Positions 7,751 to 16,100 of a DNA stretch of 64,000 nucleotides are shown piece by piece. Below the pieces are notes generated by a model. The model ran no database searches. It was not told where the DNA came from and saw only the letters and a list, made by a program, of their open reading frames with translations. This DNA comes from CAVUCH01 sp963697705. Lineage in GTDB: Bacteria; Acidobacteriota; Vicinamibacteria; Vicinamibacterales; JAENWD01. Position numbers and translations under genes: made by a program. Where the stretch lies: positions 434,001-498,000 of the forward strand of contig CAVOPA010000017.1 of assembly GCA_963697705.1 (NCBI GenBank), written 5' to 3'. Each line of letters starts with the position of its first letter. Positions within the stretch are counted from its first letter, which is position 1.

Positions 7751-7772
7751 CCCGGCCCCAGGCGGGGCCGGG
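7751..7772 (-). terminator. Strong GC hairpin behind cold-shock gene
   Basis: A perfect 9-bp inverted repeat (CCCGGCCCC / GGGGCCGGG) with a 4-base AGGC loop lies 15 bp beyond the stop of the cold-shock gene that reads leftward. There is no U-run after the stem on the minus strand, so it may end transcription with Rho or simply protect the 3' end. Confidence 0.55.
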
Positions 7773-7786
7773 CACGTTCGACTGGC

Positions 7787-7993
7787 TCAGCCCTCGATGA
7801 GCCGCACGTCACCCGCGCGCGGGCCCTTGGCGGAATCCTCTTCGGTGAACTCGACGCGCTGGCCCTCGCGGAGCAGCTCGAATACCTGGCTGCGGACGGC
7901 ACTGCGGTGGAAGAAGTGCTCGGTGCCGCCCTCGTCGCGGATGAACCCGAAACCCTTGTCGATCAAGAGCCGTGCGATTGTTCCGGTCGGCAT
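7787..7993 (-). CDS. Cold-shock domain protein (CspA family), second paralogue
   Basis: A 68-residue cold-shock protein with RNP1 KGFGFI and RNP2 FFHRSAV, acting as an RNA chaperone on single strands. It shares the start PxGTI and the SAKGPRA segment with the paralogue at 6109-6315. A GGAGG Shine-Dalgarno (8002-8006, complement) sits eight bases before the ATG. The promoter found at 8185-8214 would give a leader of about 185 nt with two hairpins, unusual in length and resembling the structured leaders of temperature-controlled csp genes. Confidence 0.93.
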   Translation of the reverse strand: MPTGTIARLLIDKGFGFIRDEGGTEHFFHRSAVRSQVFELLREGQRVEFTEEDSAKGPRAGDVRLIEG

Positions 7994-8178
7994 GACCGTG
8001 TCCTCCGATTGATACGACGACCCTGAGCACGCTCAGGGAGCGCGGCGGCACGGCCTGCGCACCGTGGTGCGCAACGACCCGCCGCCGTCGAACCAGGCTC
8101 TCGTCCCGGTCCGCCGCGTTCACTGCGCCGCAAATCTCTCAGCAGAACGCGGTTAATCCGACCTCGTCGGCCGTAAAC
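7994..8178 (-). promoter_or_regulatory. Long structured 5' leader of cold-shock gene
   Basis: Between the predicted transcription start (about 8178) and the ATG lie two perfect hairpins: TGCGCACC-GT-GGTGCGCA at 8056-8073 and CCCTGAGC-AC-GCTCAGGG at 8021-8038, the latter 14 bases from the Shine-Dalgarno. In enteric cspA a leader of similar length changes fold with temperature; the same role is inferred here, not shown. Confidence 0.45.
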
Positions 8179-8184
8179 TGAGCC

Positions 8185-8214
8185 ACTATAGGGACTTCAG
8201 CCGTACAAAGTCAA
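8185..8214 (-). promoter_or_regulatory. Sigma70-type promoter for cold-shock gene
   Basis: On the minus strand a -35 box TTGACT (8209-8214) and a -10 box TATAGT (8185-8190) are separated by 18 bp. Transcription would start near 8178. The -35 overlaps the stop codon of the acidic small protein gene upstream. Confidence 0.6.
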
Positions 8215-8366
8215 GCCGCAGGCGTGGCTCGGCCGACTTGCCACCCGCCTTCTTCGTCCTCGTCCCCATCGTCCTCGTCTTCGTCTTCGCCGTCCTCCTC
8301 CTCGTCCTCTCCGACGTCGATATCGAACGGATCATCCTGGGCCCGGAGTGGCTCGTGATTCAGCAT
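8211..8366 (-). CDS. Small highly acidic protein, 51 residues
   Basis: A short reading frame begins MLNHEPLRAQDDPFDIDVGE, continues with about 20 nearly uninterrupted Asp/Glu/Gly residues, and ends GGWQVGRATPAA. A GGGAG Shine-Dalgarno stands six bases before the ATG and a TAGAAT -10-like box at 8384-8389 lies just upstream. The acidic run alone could arise from a CTCGTCCTC-type repeat on the other strand, but the non-repetitive ends (DPFDIDVG, GGWQVG), Shine-Dalgarno and clean stop favour a real gene. Acidic tails of this kind often bind basic proteins or metal; no function can be assigned. The opposite-strand frame 8238-8648 is then a shadow. Confidence 0.5.
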   Translation of the reverse strand: MLNHEPLRAQDDPFDIDVGEDEEEDGEDEDEDDGDEDEEGGWQVGRATPAA

Positions 8367-8521
8367 GTTGACTCCCGGCGGCTATTCTACGCTCCGTGCG
8401 ACTGGCGGGGTTCGGCGTTTCCGGGCTCGAGTCCCGGCTTGGTTCCGCTTCCCTTCGGTCCGGTCAATCGTCGGGCTGTATCCGGTTCCCCGGTCGGGGC
8501 CCTGTTCAATAGAGTGGTGAC

Positions 8522-9136
8522 GTGTCGCACGCAGACATCCCGGCCGTCGTTCTTGCGGCGGGCCGTTCGTCGCGCATGGGCGAGTCCAAGGCGGCGCTGC
8601 GGTTGCCGGGAGGGCAGACGTTCCTGCAGCGGATCGCGACGGAGCTGATGGCCGGTGGTGCCGGCTCGGTCATCGCCGTGGTCGCCGCACACGACGCGGC
8701 GACGTGCTCATCGCCAGCAGCCGCTTCGCTCGAACGGGTACGCTATGCCGTGAACCCCGACCCCGATCGCGGCCAGCTCTCGTCACTGCAGTGTGGCCTG
8801 GCGCTGACCCTGGACGCCACGGCGGTGCTCGTGACGCTGGTGGACGTTCCCCTCGTCAGCCGTGCGCTGGTCCGCGCGCTCATCGAGGCGTGGGAACGGT
8901 CCGGTGCCCCGCTCGTCCGCCCGACGCGCGCCGGACAGCACGGTCATCCCATGCTGGTGTCGCAGCCGCTCATCGGCGAGCTGCTGGCCGCGGAGCCCTC
9001 CTCCACCGCGCGGGCCATCGTCCGGTCCTACGCAAGTGAGGGTGTGGAATTGGACGTGCAGGAGGACGGGCCCTTCTTCGATGTGGACACGCCGGAGGAG
9101 TACCGCCGCCTGATTGAATCGCTCACCCGACCGTAG
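8522..9136 (+). CDS. Molybdenum-cofactor cytidylyltransferase-like NTP transferase (MocA/MobA family)
   Basis: A 204-residue nucleotidyltransferase with the family start VVLAAGRSSRMGESKAAL (nucleotide-binding G-rich loop and the KxxL lysine), NPDPDRGQLSSL, the metal-binding VDVPLVS, and GHPML followed by a DVDTPEEY end. MocA adds CMP to molybdopterin for enzymes of the xanthine dehydrogenase group; MobA adds GMP for formate-dehydrogenase-type enzymes. The GQxSSL and DVDTPEEY features fit MocA better. Start is GTG at 8522. No molybdoenzyme is adjacent, but fdhE is 6 kb away. The exact nucleotide used is unproved. Confidence 0.8.
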   Translation: MSHADIPAVVLAAGRSSRMGESKAALRLPGGQTFLQRIATELMAGGAGSVIAVVAAHDAATCSSPAAASLERVRYAVNPDPDRGQLSSLQCGLALTLDATAVLVTLVDVPLVSRALVRALIEAWERSGAPLVRPTRAGQHGHPMLVSQPLIGELLAAEPSSTARAIVRSYASEGVELDVQEDGPFFDVDTPEEYRRLIESLTRP

Positions 9137-9195
9137 ACGGTGACCGGCGGACGTCCGCGGGAACGTCTACAGTCAAACGGTGAACGGTCAAGCGA

Positions 9196-9597
9196 ATGAA
9201 TACTGTCGCTGCTCCAGCCGCCGATGTCATCTCGGAGCTGCTGAATCCTCCAGCGCCGCTGGAGGGCGAGACCGAGACACGGCTGACGATCCACCGCACG
9301 TCCGATCAGGACGTCAAGGAGCGGCAGGTCATCTTCTCGCTCGACGGCAAACGGATCACGGAGTTGCTGTACGGGCAGACGTTCACGTGCGAGATCCCGC
9401 CCGGCGTGCATCGTCTTCGCGCCTACAACACGCTCGTCTGGAAGACGGTGGAGTTCCTGGCGCCAGCCGGCACGCACGTGCACTTCACGTGCATCAACTA
9501 CGCGCCGCGGGGAATGATCTACGTGCTCGGGATATTCGGCGTCGGGCCGCTGTTGGTGGCGCTCAAACCCGGACTGCCGCAGTTCGTGCGGCTGTGA
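9196..9597 (+). CDS. Hypothetical protein with PEGA-like beta domain
   Basis: A 133-residue protein with no signal peptide. The central part (VKERQVIFSLDGKRITELLYG, then EIPPGVHRLRAYN) resembles a PEGA-type beta-sandwich, where a surface decoration grants a fixed charge around a binding loop. A hydrophobic stretch near the C-terminus (GMIYVLGIFGVGPLLVAL) could anchor it in the membrane. It follows the MocA-like gene by 60 bp on the same strand. I do not recognise the family and assign no function. Confidence 0.65.
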   Translation: MNTVAAPAADVISELLNPPAPLEGETETRLTIHRTSDQDVKERQVIFSLDGKRITELLYGQTFTCEIPPGVHRLRAYNTLVWKTVEFLAPAGTHVHFTCINYAPRGMIYVLGIFGVGPLLVALKPGLPQFVRL

Positions 9598-9696
9598 CAA
9601 AGGCTGAAGGCCAGAGGCGAAGGGCTAAGGACGGCCTGCTATTCGGGAATGCGCTTCGCGAGTGAACGATCGCGCCGTCTCGGTTATAGGAAAACA

Positions 9697-9726
9697 GAAA
9701 GGGCGCGACATATGTCGCGCCCTTTC
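9697..9726. terminator. Perfect 30-bp palindrome, bidirectional terminator
   Basis: GAAAGGGCGCGACAT is followed directly by its exact reverse complement, making a 15-bp stem. On the minus strand the stem is followed by CTGTTTTCC, a fair U-rich tail, so it most likely ends the leftward transcripts of the remnant and M20 gene; on the plus strand it ends those from 9196-9597. Confidence 0.75.
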
Positions 9727-9770
9727 GTGCGTCCGTCTGGCGGACGCGCCCGCTGAAGCAGTTCGTCAAT

Positions 9771-9986
9771 CTACGGGCAGGTGACCGTGATCGTCGACTT
9801 GTAGGCCGTGTACGCCGACTTCGTCTTAGCGCCGCCGTCGGTCGAGGCAAAGAGCGCCGACCAGTCGCCGTTCAGCGTCTTGACCTTTGCCTCGTGGCCA
9901 GCCTGGTCTCGTTACCACCAGACAAACGTCTGGCGTCCGCGGCTTAGCGTCGTCGCGACCGAGTAGGGGGAACCTGAGGGACCTGT
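9771..9986 (-). pseudogene. 3' remnant of an unidentified gene
   Basis: In one reverse frame the sequence reads SVATTLSRGRQTFVWW, then an in-frame TAA at 9912-9914, then RDQAGHEAKVKTLNGDWSAL and a tail TAYKSTITVTCP ending in TAG 9771-9773. The composition is protein-like on both sides of the stop and the whole is followed by the strong terminator at 9697-9726. It looks like the end of a broken gene, perhaps for a secreted beta-rich protein. No upstream start is evident and the family is not recognised. Confidence 0.35.
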
Positions 9987-10195
9987 GCGAGGAAGGCGAT
10001 TGTCGGGTGTAGGCGCGGTGTTCGTGCTCAAGTCGGATTGGCGAAGCCGCCCAGGTGTGCGTGCTCAAGGCACCAGTCACATTGCGAGGCGGCGTACTCA
10101 GCGCAGGCGGCTGCCGCGGGAAGACGCTGCGACCGACCGCGACCGGCCGGCACGACGGCGCGAAGGGAGGACGTGAGGGCGGTGCTGGCGCCCTT

Positions 10196-11503
10196 TCAAT
10201 CGCGCGTGGCGCCAGAACCGGCGCCTGGGGCAGCGGCGCCCCGAAACAGGTAGTCCGCGGCGACGCTTGCCATTGCCCGAACGCCTGTCACGAGCGCGCT
10301 CTCGTCGACGAAGAAGCGTGGTGAGTGATTCGGAGCCACCGCGGACGCATCGACGCCCGGCGGATTGACGCCCAGGAAAAAGAACACGCCCGGAACCTTC
10401 TCCTGGTACTTCGAGAAGTCTTCCGCAGGCGTCATCGGCGCGACGTTCGCATCGAACCCGTGAGCCACGCGCTGGAGCGACGGGATGGTCGCGCTCGTGA
10501 GCCCCGGGTCGTTCCACGTGACGGGAGTGCCGTCGGTCACCTGCACTTCGGCCACCGCACCCGCGGACTCCGCGATGTGCGTTGCCGTTCGCTCGACACG
10601 CCGTCGCAGGTCGAGGCGCATGTCCGGGTCGAAGCTGCGCAGCGTTCCGGTCATGCGGACGTCCTCTGGCACGATGTTGTAGCGGCTGCCGCCCTCGACC
10701 GTGGCGATCGTGACGACCACCGGGCCTTTCGTGAGATCCATCTGCCGGCTCACGATCGTCTGCAGTCCCGTGATGATCTGTGCCCCGACGACGATGGGAT
10801 CGACGCCAGACCAGGGTTGCGCCCCGTGCGTCTGCCGCCCCTTCACCGTGATCGCGAGGCGGTCGCTCGCGGCCATGATGCCGCCGGGCCGCACCATCAG
10901 GCTGCCGGACGTGCCGAGCCCGTGCGCGCTGAACACGTGCAGGCCGAAGACCGCCTGGACCTTGGGCTGATCGAGCGCTCCTGCCGCGATCATTCCGGCG
11001 GCCCCACCCTGCTCGCCGGCCGGCACGCCTTCTTCGGCCGGCTGGAACATGAATACGATGGATCCGGGCAGTTGCGCTTTCATCGCGCTCAGAACGGTCG
11101 CCGTGCCGAGGAGCATCGCCGTGTGCGCGTCGTGCCCGCACGCGTGCATCACGCCGACCTGCTTGCCTTCGTTCTCAGCGGTAACGGTGGACTTGAACGG
11201 CAGGTCCACCTGTTCGGTCACCGGCAGCGCATCCATGTCGGCGCGCAACGCGACGACGGGACCGGGCCGGCCGCCGCGGAGAACGCCGACGACGCCGGTG
11301 ACCGCGACGCCCGTGCGCACTTCGAGTCCGAGCCGGCGCAGTTCCGCCGCGACGATGCCGGACGTGCGCACTTCACGGTTGCCGAGCTCGGGATGCTGGT
11401 GCAGGTCACGTCGCCACGCGATCACCTGCGCGTTCACGTCCGCCGCGCGCCGATCGATCTCCTCGTGGATAGCGGTCGGCGTGACGATTGCCTGGGCCCT
11501 CAC
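10196..11503 (-). CDS. M20-family amidohydrolase (hippurate/IAA-amino-acid hydrolase type)
   Basis: The protein (435 residues from a GTG at 11503) is an M20D zinc hydrolase that splits N-acyl amino acids or amino-acid conjugates. Motifs: WRRDLHQHPEL near the N-terminus, ALRADMDALPV, HACGHDAHTAMLLG (metal site), QPAEEG (catalytic Glu), the lid domain with TVKGRQTHGAQPW, and PMTPAEDFSKY. The frame's start lacks a signal peptide, but 67 bp upstream an ATG at 11570 encodes MLTIVRRAVLTVPFVLTLAP, a clear secretion signal, in a different frame. A one-base shift would join it to the mature start AQAIVTPTAIHEE. So it is either a frameshifted secreted enzyme or a base error. The CDP-alcohol transferase lies upstream on the same strand. 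Confidence 0.88.
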   Translation of the reverse strand: MRAQAIVTPTAIHEEIDRRAADVNAQVIAWRRDLHQHPELGNREVRTSGIVAAELRRLGLEVRTGVAVTGVVGVLRGGRPGPVVALRADMDALPVTEQVDLPFKSTVTAENEGKQVGVMHACGHDAHTAMLLGTATVLSAMKAQLPGSIVFMFQPAEEGVPAGEQGGAAGMIAAGALDQPKVQAVFGLHVFSAHGLGTSGSLMVRPGGIMAASDRLAITVKGRQTHGAQPWSGVDPIVVGAQIITGLQTIVSRQMDLTKGPVVVTIATVEGGSRYNIVPEDVRMTGTLRSFDPDMRLDLRRRVERTATHIAESAGAVAEVQVTDGTPVTWNDPGLTSATIPSLQRVAHGFDANVAPMTPAEDFSKYQEKVPGVFFFLGVNPPGVDASAVAPNHSPRFFVDESALVTGVRAMASVAADYLFRGAAAPGAGSGATRD

Positions 11504-11590
11504 CGGCGCGCGGCGCGAGCGTGAGCACGAACGGCACCGTGAGGACCGCGCGGCGAACGATGGTGAGCATGCAAGGATTCTAGCGCGTGC

Positions 11591-12367
11591 TCATGCTCCC
11601 CTCGAGGGCAACGGATCCGCCGCCGCGAGTGCCCGCCCGTTGCGTATGGCGTTGATGGTGAAGACGGCGAGCATTCCCAGCATCCCGCAGAGTCCGCCAA
11701 GATCCCACAAGCGGACCTTGCCGAGCCCGAACGGCGTGACGACCGGATGCCCGATTGCAGCGATCGCACCGATCGCCAGCAGAAGCCGGAGTTCGGTCGG
11801 GCCGAATCCGCCAAACGAGATGCGGAAGACGCCAAGCGCATGGGTGGCGAGGAAGCTTTCGGCTGCGAGCAGCAGGTAGCTCGCTAGCAGACCGCCGGCG
11901 ACCAGTGGGCTCGCAATGCCAGACGCGGCAAGGCCGGCGAAGAGCACGACCGTGCTGGCCAGGTCCACGACGTGATCGACGTAGTAGCCATACCGCGGAC
12001 GTTGCGCGTGCCGCACCCGCGCGAGCGTGCCGTCGAGGCTGTCGCCAAACCAGTTGATGGCGAGGAACACGGGAACCAACGCGAGCCACCTGCGCGATGC
12101 CGGCGCGGCCGCCAGCGCGCATCCCACGCCCGCCATCCCCGCCGCCCCCAGCCAGGTCAATCGATCGGATGTCACCCACACCGGCATCCGCGTCGCGAGC
12201 CAGACGAGCACGTCGCGCTCGCAGGCCGCGAGAACGCTGGCGTTGTGCCGGGTGTGTGTGCGCGTGGCGGGCGCGCCGATCCCCGTCGGAGACGAACTGA
12301 GCATTTCCGTTTCTCCTGTGCCTTTCGCATCCGCGATCCGGCCGTCGCTGTGATCGGCCGCTTCCAC
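11591..12367 (-). CDS. CDP-alcohol phosphatidyltransferase family membrane protein
   Basis: The family signature D-G-x2-A-R-x8-G-x3-D-x3-D is present as DGTLARVRHAQRPRYGYYVD followed by HVVD, so the metal-binding site is intact. Several hydrophobic helices follow (VVLFAGLAASGIASPLVAGG, LLLAIGAIAAIGH, LGGLCGMLGMLAVF). Such enzymes transfer a phospho-alcohol from CDP onto an acceptor such as diacylglycerol or inositol in the inner membrane during phospholipid synthesis. The start at 12367 gives 258 residues, but the first 21 residues are polar and an ATG at residue 22 (MLSSSPTG) may be the true start. Acceptor unknown; the divergent sequence does not match PgsA or PssA closely. Confidence 0.85.
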   Translation of the reverse strand: MEAADHSDGRIADAKGTGETEMLSSSPTGIGAPATRTHTRHNASVLAACERDVLVWLATRMPVWVTSDRLTWLGAAGMAGVGCALAAAPASRRWLALVPVFLAINWFGDSLDGTLARVRHAQRPRYGYYVDHVVDLASTVVLFAGLAASGIASPLVAGGLLASYLLLAAESFLATHALGVFRISFGGFGPTELRLLLAIGAIAAIGHPVVTPFGLGKVRLWDLGGLCGMLGMLAVFTINAIRNGRALAAADPLPSRGA

Positions 12368-12591
12368 CAGCAGATGCGCCGTGCCGGTCGAAGACGGCTC
12401 AGGGCTGCTAGCGTCTCCTCACGCCCCGGCACCATGGGCCCGCTCTGGAACGCTCCATACCGGTCCATCCCTTCGAGCTCAAGCGAACGGCGTTCGTGTT
12501 CTGGGGCGTGAGCCGATCTTCTGGTGGGAAGCGAAGGTCTACGTGACCGTGAGGTACGTCCTGGCAGGCCTGCTCGGGCTGACGACGTCAG

Positions 12592-13050
12592 TCAGGCGCC
12601 GAACTGTCGGAGGTGATGGTCGGCGTGGAGGTACGCCCACCGGAGCCAGGCGGCGCGCGACATCTTCCCGAAAATCGGATGCACCGCCGTGTCGGCCGCC
12701 GCCGTTTGCGCGACGACCCGCGCGAGCAGCGCCTCGAGCGCGGAGACGTCCGCAGCGAATTCGCCCGGCGTCGTCCCCCCGTGCTCCTGATCGACCTCCG
12801 GACGCGTCGCGATCCCGGCCGGCCACGCCAACGGCACGTAGAGCGCGATCCACTTCACGAGTGTCCGCTGCAGAAGGCCCGTCGCAGGGCTGACGGATCT
12901 CTCGCCGAGGGCTACTCGGCACGAATCGCACAGGTGACAGATCATCTGGTGCGCCGACATCCGGCCCCACCGCGCGGCACTTCCGGCGTGCACCGTGGCC
13001 AGCCTGTGCGCGATTTCCGTCCGGCAGCGCTCGGCTGCGAGGGTCTTCAT
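12592..13050 (-). CDS. DinB-like DUF1569-family protein
   Basis: From the ATG at 13050 the protein has 152 residues and begins MKTLAAERCRTEIAHRL. It contains the DinB/YfiT-type histidines: MSAHQMICHLCDS early and LHADHHLRQFGA at the C-terminus, the typical DUF1569 end. DinB-fold proteins bind a metal with three histidines and include thiol transferases and hydrolases. The frame is open to 13116, but that extension overlaps the kinase gene; the ATG used is just 2 bp behind the kinase stop. Kinase and DUF1569 may be cotranscribed. Function unknown. Confidence 0.78.
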   Translation of the reverse strand: MKTLAAERCRTEIAHRLATVHAGSAARWGRMSAHQMICHLCDSCRVALGERSVSPATGLLQRTLVKWIALYVPLAWPAGIATRPEVDQEHGGTTPGEFAADVSALEALLARVVAQTAAADTAVHPIFGKMSRAAWLRWAYLHADHHLRQFGA

Positions 13051-13054
13051 GCGA

Positions 13055-15442
13055 TCAGGCGCGGCCCACGACCCGGTCTCCGCCGGCCTCGCGATAGGCG
13101 GCGAGTGCCCGAGCACGGCCCGCTTCCGCGTCCTCGACCAGTGCGCTGAATGCCGGATTGCTCCGCAAGGCGTCGAACTGCGGGCTGCGCGAGAGCGTCG
13201 AGGCGACGAAGTACCCCCTCGCGACCGCGCGCTGGAGGTAGGCGAGCCCCGCCTCGTGCTTGCCGACGTCGCACAGGAGCCATCCGACCTGGAACACCGC
13301 CTCGGGATCGTCCTGGATCTTGAACGTGCTGCGTCTGGAGATCGGATCGGTCATGTCCGCGGGCCGGCGCTCGAGCCAGGCCGTGAGGTACTCGATCCAG
13401 GTCTGGAAGAGTGGGATGCGCGATGACCGGCGCATCTCGAGCAGCTTCTCGCGCGCCTCGTCGCGGCGCCCGCCAAGTCCGAGACCAATCACCCGGATCC
13501 CATCGTCGGCACCGGCGATGAGGCGCGGCGGCTCGGCATCGAGGAGTCGATCGATGTCGCCCGCCATGAGCAGCGTCTGCGTGATGCTGGTCGGAACGTT
13601 CGGGTCGAGCCGGCGTGCTTCCGCGTGCGCCGCAATCGACTGTTCGTTCAGGCCGCAATAGCGGCAGGCGTGCACGAGCCCGGCGAACAGCTCGGGGTCG
13701 TTGCCGTGACGGTCGGCCTCGCCAAGCAGGCGCACGACGGCTGCCTGCGCCTGGCCGATGTCCGCCTCCAGCATCGCGTAGAACTTGTGCGCGATCGACA
13801 GCCGCGGGTTGAGCGCGAGGGCGTGGCGCAGGGCGTCTTCGGCCCGCAGCTCGCTGTCGGGCACGGCGTCGATGTACTTGCCGATGACGCGGTGGCAGCG
13901 ACCGAGGTGCGCCCACGCGGGCGCGAACCGCGGGTCGAGCTCGAGGCACTGCTGGTACAGGTCGCGCGCACGGGGCAGTCCGTCGTAGGTCCGCGCGAGC
14001 TCGTTGGCGCGCAGGTAGTGTTCGTACGCGCGCGGGTCGTGCGGTCTGTCGGGTGTCGGCCACGCCGTGGCGCCGGCCAGCGGCACGGCCAGGGCGTCGG
14101 TGGCACGGCGCGCGATATCGTCCTGGAGCTGGAAGAGATCGCCCATGGACGACTGGACGGTGTGCGACGTGAGCAGCGTCCCGCCAGGCGCCTCTACGAG
14201 CTGCACCGCGGCCCGCAGCTGATCGCCCGAGCGCAGCAGCGTGCCCATGATCACGCGATCGACGTCGGCCTCCGCGGCGAGCATCTTGAGGTCCGGCGTC
14301 TCGGCGCCGAATCGTGCCGCCACGACGCTGGAGCGCACGATCAGCGAGGCGTGGCTCGACAACGAGGTGGCGATCGCGTCGGGCAGGCTGAACGCGAGAA
14401 AGTCGGTTTCGGGGTCCGGACGGAGGATACGGAACGGCAGGACGACGAGCCGTGTGAGCGGGTGCGCCAACGACGGGGTCGCCTCGCTCTGCGCGCCGCG
14501 CGCCGCTCGCAGCTCCTCGGCCATCGCGTCGGCAGACGCGGGCCGGTCGGACGGTCTCTTCGCCATCGCGTGGCGGATGACGCGGTCCACCGCCGCAACG
14601 GCGGGAGAACCGGTCAGCGCCGGCGCGTGCTCGAACTGTGTGGCGTGGAGCACTTCGACAATCGTGCGGCCGCTGAACGCCGGCCGGCCCGCAAGCATCT
14701 CGAAGAGGAGCGCGCCGGCTGCGAAGATGTCACTCCGCGCGTCCACGGCTTCGCCGGTCACCTGCTCGGGCGCCATGTATCGGGGCGTACCCATGAGCAT
14801 CCCCGTGCGCGTCAGCCCGTCCACCGTGCTGAGCGCGCCGCCCGGCTCGGGGCGGGCGAGGCCGAAATCGAGCAGCTTCGCGCCATGGGCGGTGAGGAAG
14901 ACGTTGGACGGCTTCAGATCGCGGTGCACGATGCCGCGGCTGTGCAACGCGGCAAGGGCGGCGAGGATCTCGAGCGCGATCGGAACGGCCTCCGACGTGC
15001 TCAACGGTCCGCGCCGCAGCCGCTCGGCGAGCGGTTCGCCGGCCAGCAGTTCCATCGCGATGAACAGCCGGCCGCCGTCCTCACCGACCTCGTAGATCTG
15101 ACAGATGTTCGGATGGTTCACGCTCGCGGCGGCGCGGGCCTCCCGCCAGAGCCGCTGCCGTGCCGTGTCGTCACTGGCGGGCGCCGACAGCGTCTTGATG
15201 GCGATCGCGCGCTCGAGCCTGTCGTCCCGCGCGGCGTAGACGACACCCATGCCGCCTTCGCCCAGCTTGCGGTCGACCGCGTAGTGGCCGATCCGGGGCG
15301 GCAGGCGTTCGCCGCCGGGGGCGTCGGGAACTCCAGGAGCGGGCTGCGCGGTCGTCGCCCCCGTCAGCCAATCGAAGAGCGATCGAATCCCGCCCCGAGA
15401 CGTATGGTCGGCCTGATGATCTGCCACGGGAACGCCGATCAT
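13055..15442 (-). CDS. Serine/threonine protein kinase with TolB-N-like and TPR regions
   Basis: A 795-residue protein. Residues about 54-315 form a Hanks-type kinase: glycine loop KLGEGGMGVVYAA, catalytic Lys83 in AIAIKTL, HRDLKPSN at 173-180, DFG at 192-194 and GTPRYMAPEQ. The C-terminal half begins LVVLPFRILRPDPETDFLAF, a TolB-N/FlgO-like region often fused to such kinases, then ILRSSVV-type and DVDRVIMGTLL strands, and finally TPR-like helices (about 480-780). No transmembrane helix is evident, so it is probably cytoplasmic. Such kinases phosphorylate Ser/Thr in response to protein contacts through the TPRs. It is divergent from the CHAT gene, with a histidine-kinase remnant between them. 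Confidence 0.93.
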   Translation of the reverse strand: MIGVPVADHQADHTSRGGIRSLFDWLTGATTAQPAPGVPDAPGGERLPPRIGHYAVDRKLGEGGMGVVYAARDDRLERAIAIKTLSAPASDDTARQRLWREARAAASVNHPNICQIYEVGEDGGRLFIAMELLAGEPLAERLRRGPLSTSEAVPIALEILAALAALHSRGIVHRDLKPSNVFLTAHGAKLLDFGLARPEPGGALSTVDGLTRTGMLMGTPRYMAPEQVTGEAVDARSDIFAAGALLFEMLAGRPAFSGRTIVEVLHATQFEHAPALTGSPAVAAVDRVIRHAMAKRPSDRPASADAMAEELRAARGAQSEATPSLAHPLTRLVVLPFRILRPDPETDFLAFSLPDAIATSLSSHASLIVRSSVVAARFGAETPDLKMLAAEADVDRVIMGTLLRSGDQLRAAVQLVEAPGGTLLTSHTVQSSMGDLFQLQDDIARRATDALAVPLAGATAWPTPDRPHDPRAYEHYLRANELARTYDGLPRARDLYQQCLELDPRFAPAWAHLGRCHRVIGKYIDAVPDSELRAEDALRHALALNPRLSIAHKFYAMLEADIGQAQAAVVRLLGEADRHGNDPELFAGLVHACRYCGLNEQSIAAHAEARRLDPNVPTSITQTLLMAGDIDRLLDAEPPRLIAGADDGIRVIGLGLGGRRDEAREKLLEMRRSSRIPLFQTWIEYLTAWLERRPADMTDPISRRSTFKIQDDPEAVFQVGWLLCDVGKHEAGLAYLQRAVARGYFVASTLSRSPQFDALRSNPAFSALVEDAEAGRARALAAYREAGGDRVVGRA

Positions 15443-15714
15443 ACCTCCGGTGGCGGCGCCTCAGGTCGCATCCGGCCCAACGTGTCAGAGCGGCGGCCCC
15501 GGTTGCGAATGCGTTGGCGTCGGCTCTATGCTGAGGTTCTTTCGCAGTCGCGGTTCGCAGCGACCATGCGCACGTGCCGCACGCGACACCTGATTACAGC
15601 TTCACCGTCAACCGTGGCCCGCGTGGAATCGTCAGCCGTGCCGAACGTGCGCCGGACAGAGATGATCCAATCCGCTTCGGCGCCCGCGTCGTGTGCCGAA
15701 TTTCGCCGCGTGGC

Positions 15715-15890
15715 GCGGATCGCCGGGCTCTTCGCGATACTCGTCTGGGCTGCCGCACGTCTCGGCCTCGGCCTCTCGATTGTGCGCGAGTTGACCGAGC
15801 TTCACCGCGGGTCCGTCAAGGCGTTCATGTGATGGTCCCGGCGGCGGGTCCTCCTTCACGTGTGGCTCCCGTTGCTCGACGCGAGCGCAG
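15715..15890 (+). pseudogene. Histidine kinase C-terminal remnant
   Basis: Reads LGLGLSIVRELTELHRGSVK in one frame, the G2 box of a histidine-kinase ATPase domain, then a TGA. Shortly after, another frame gives DGPGGGSSFT, and the first frame resumes with VWLPLLDAS. This matches the final strand of histidine kinases (GxGS-x-F-x-V-x-LP) but needs two frame changes. The N-terminal domains are gone. It fills part of the 650-bp gap between the kinase and the CHAT gene; the rest (15443-15715, 15890-16100) shows no gene. Confidence 0.55.
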
Positions 15891-16100
15891 CGGCAAGTTC
15901 CGGGCTCGCTGCTGCGAGAGATTACGGCGAGGTCATCGGCCGGCCGTGATCGCGGCCCCGGGAGAGCGGGGCCGATTGCGAAGCAACTATCGAGCCGCCT
16001 CTCGCGCGCCTGGCGGGTGCCGGACTTCTGGCCGTGAGCTCGTACGGACCACCGTGCCTGGACCTCGATTGCCTCGCCTCTGGAACAACCAAGGAGCCAT

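Noticed and set aside
8238..8648. Hydrophobic rightward frame MPPAFFVLVPIVLVFVFAVL
   Set aside because: It is the complement of the acidic run of the small gene at 8211-8366; no ribosome site and composition follows a CTC/GTC repeat.
13625..15832. 735-residue rightward frame
   Set aside because: Antisense to the Ser/Thr kinase; no motifs and Arg/Gly-rich composition.
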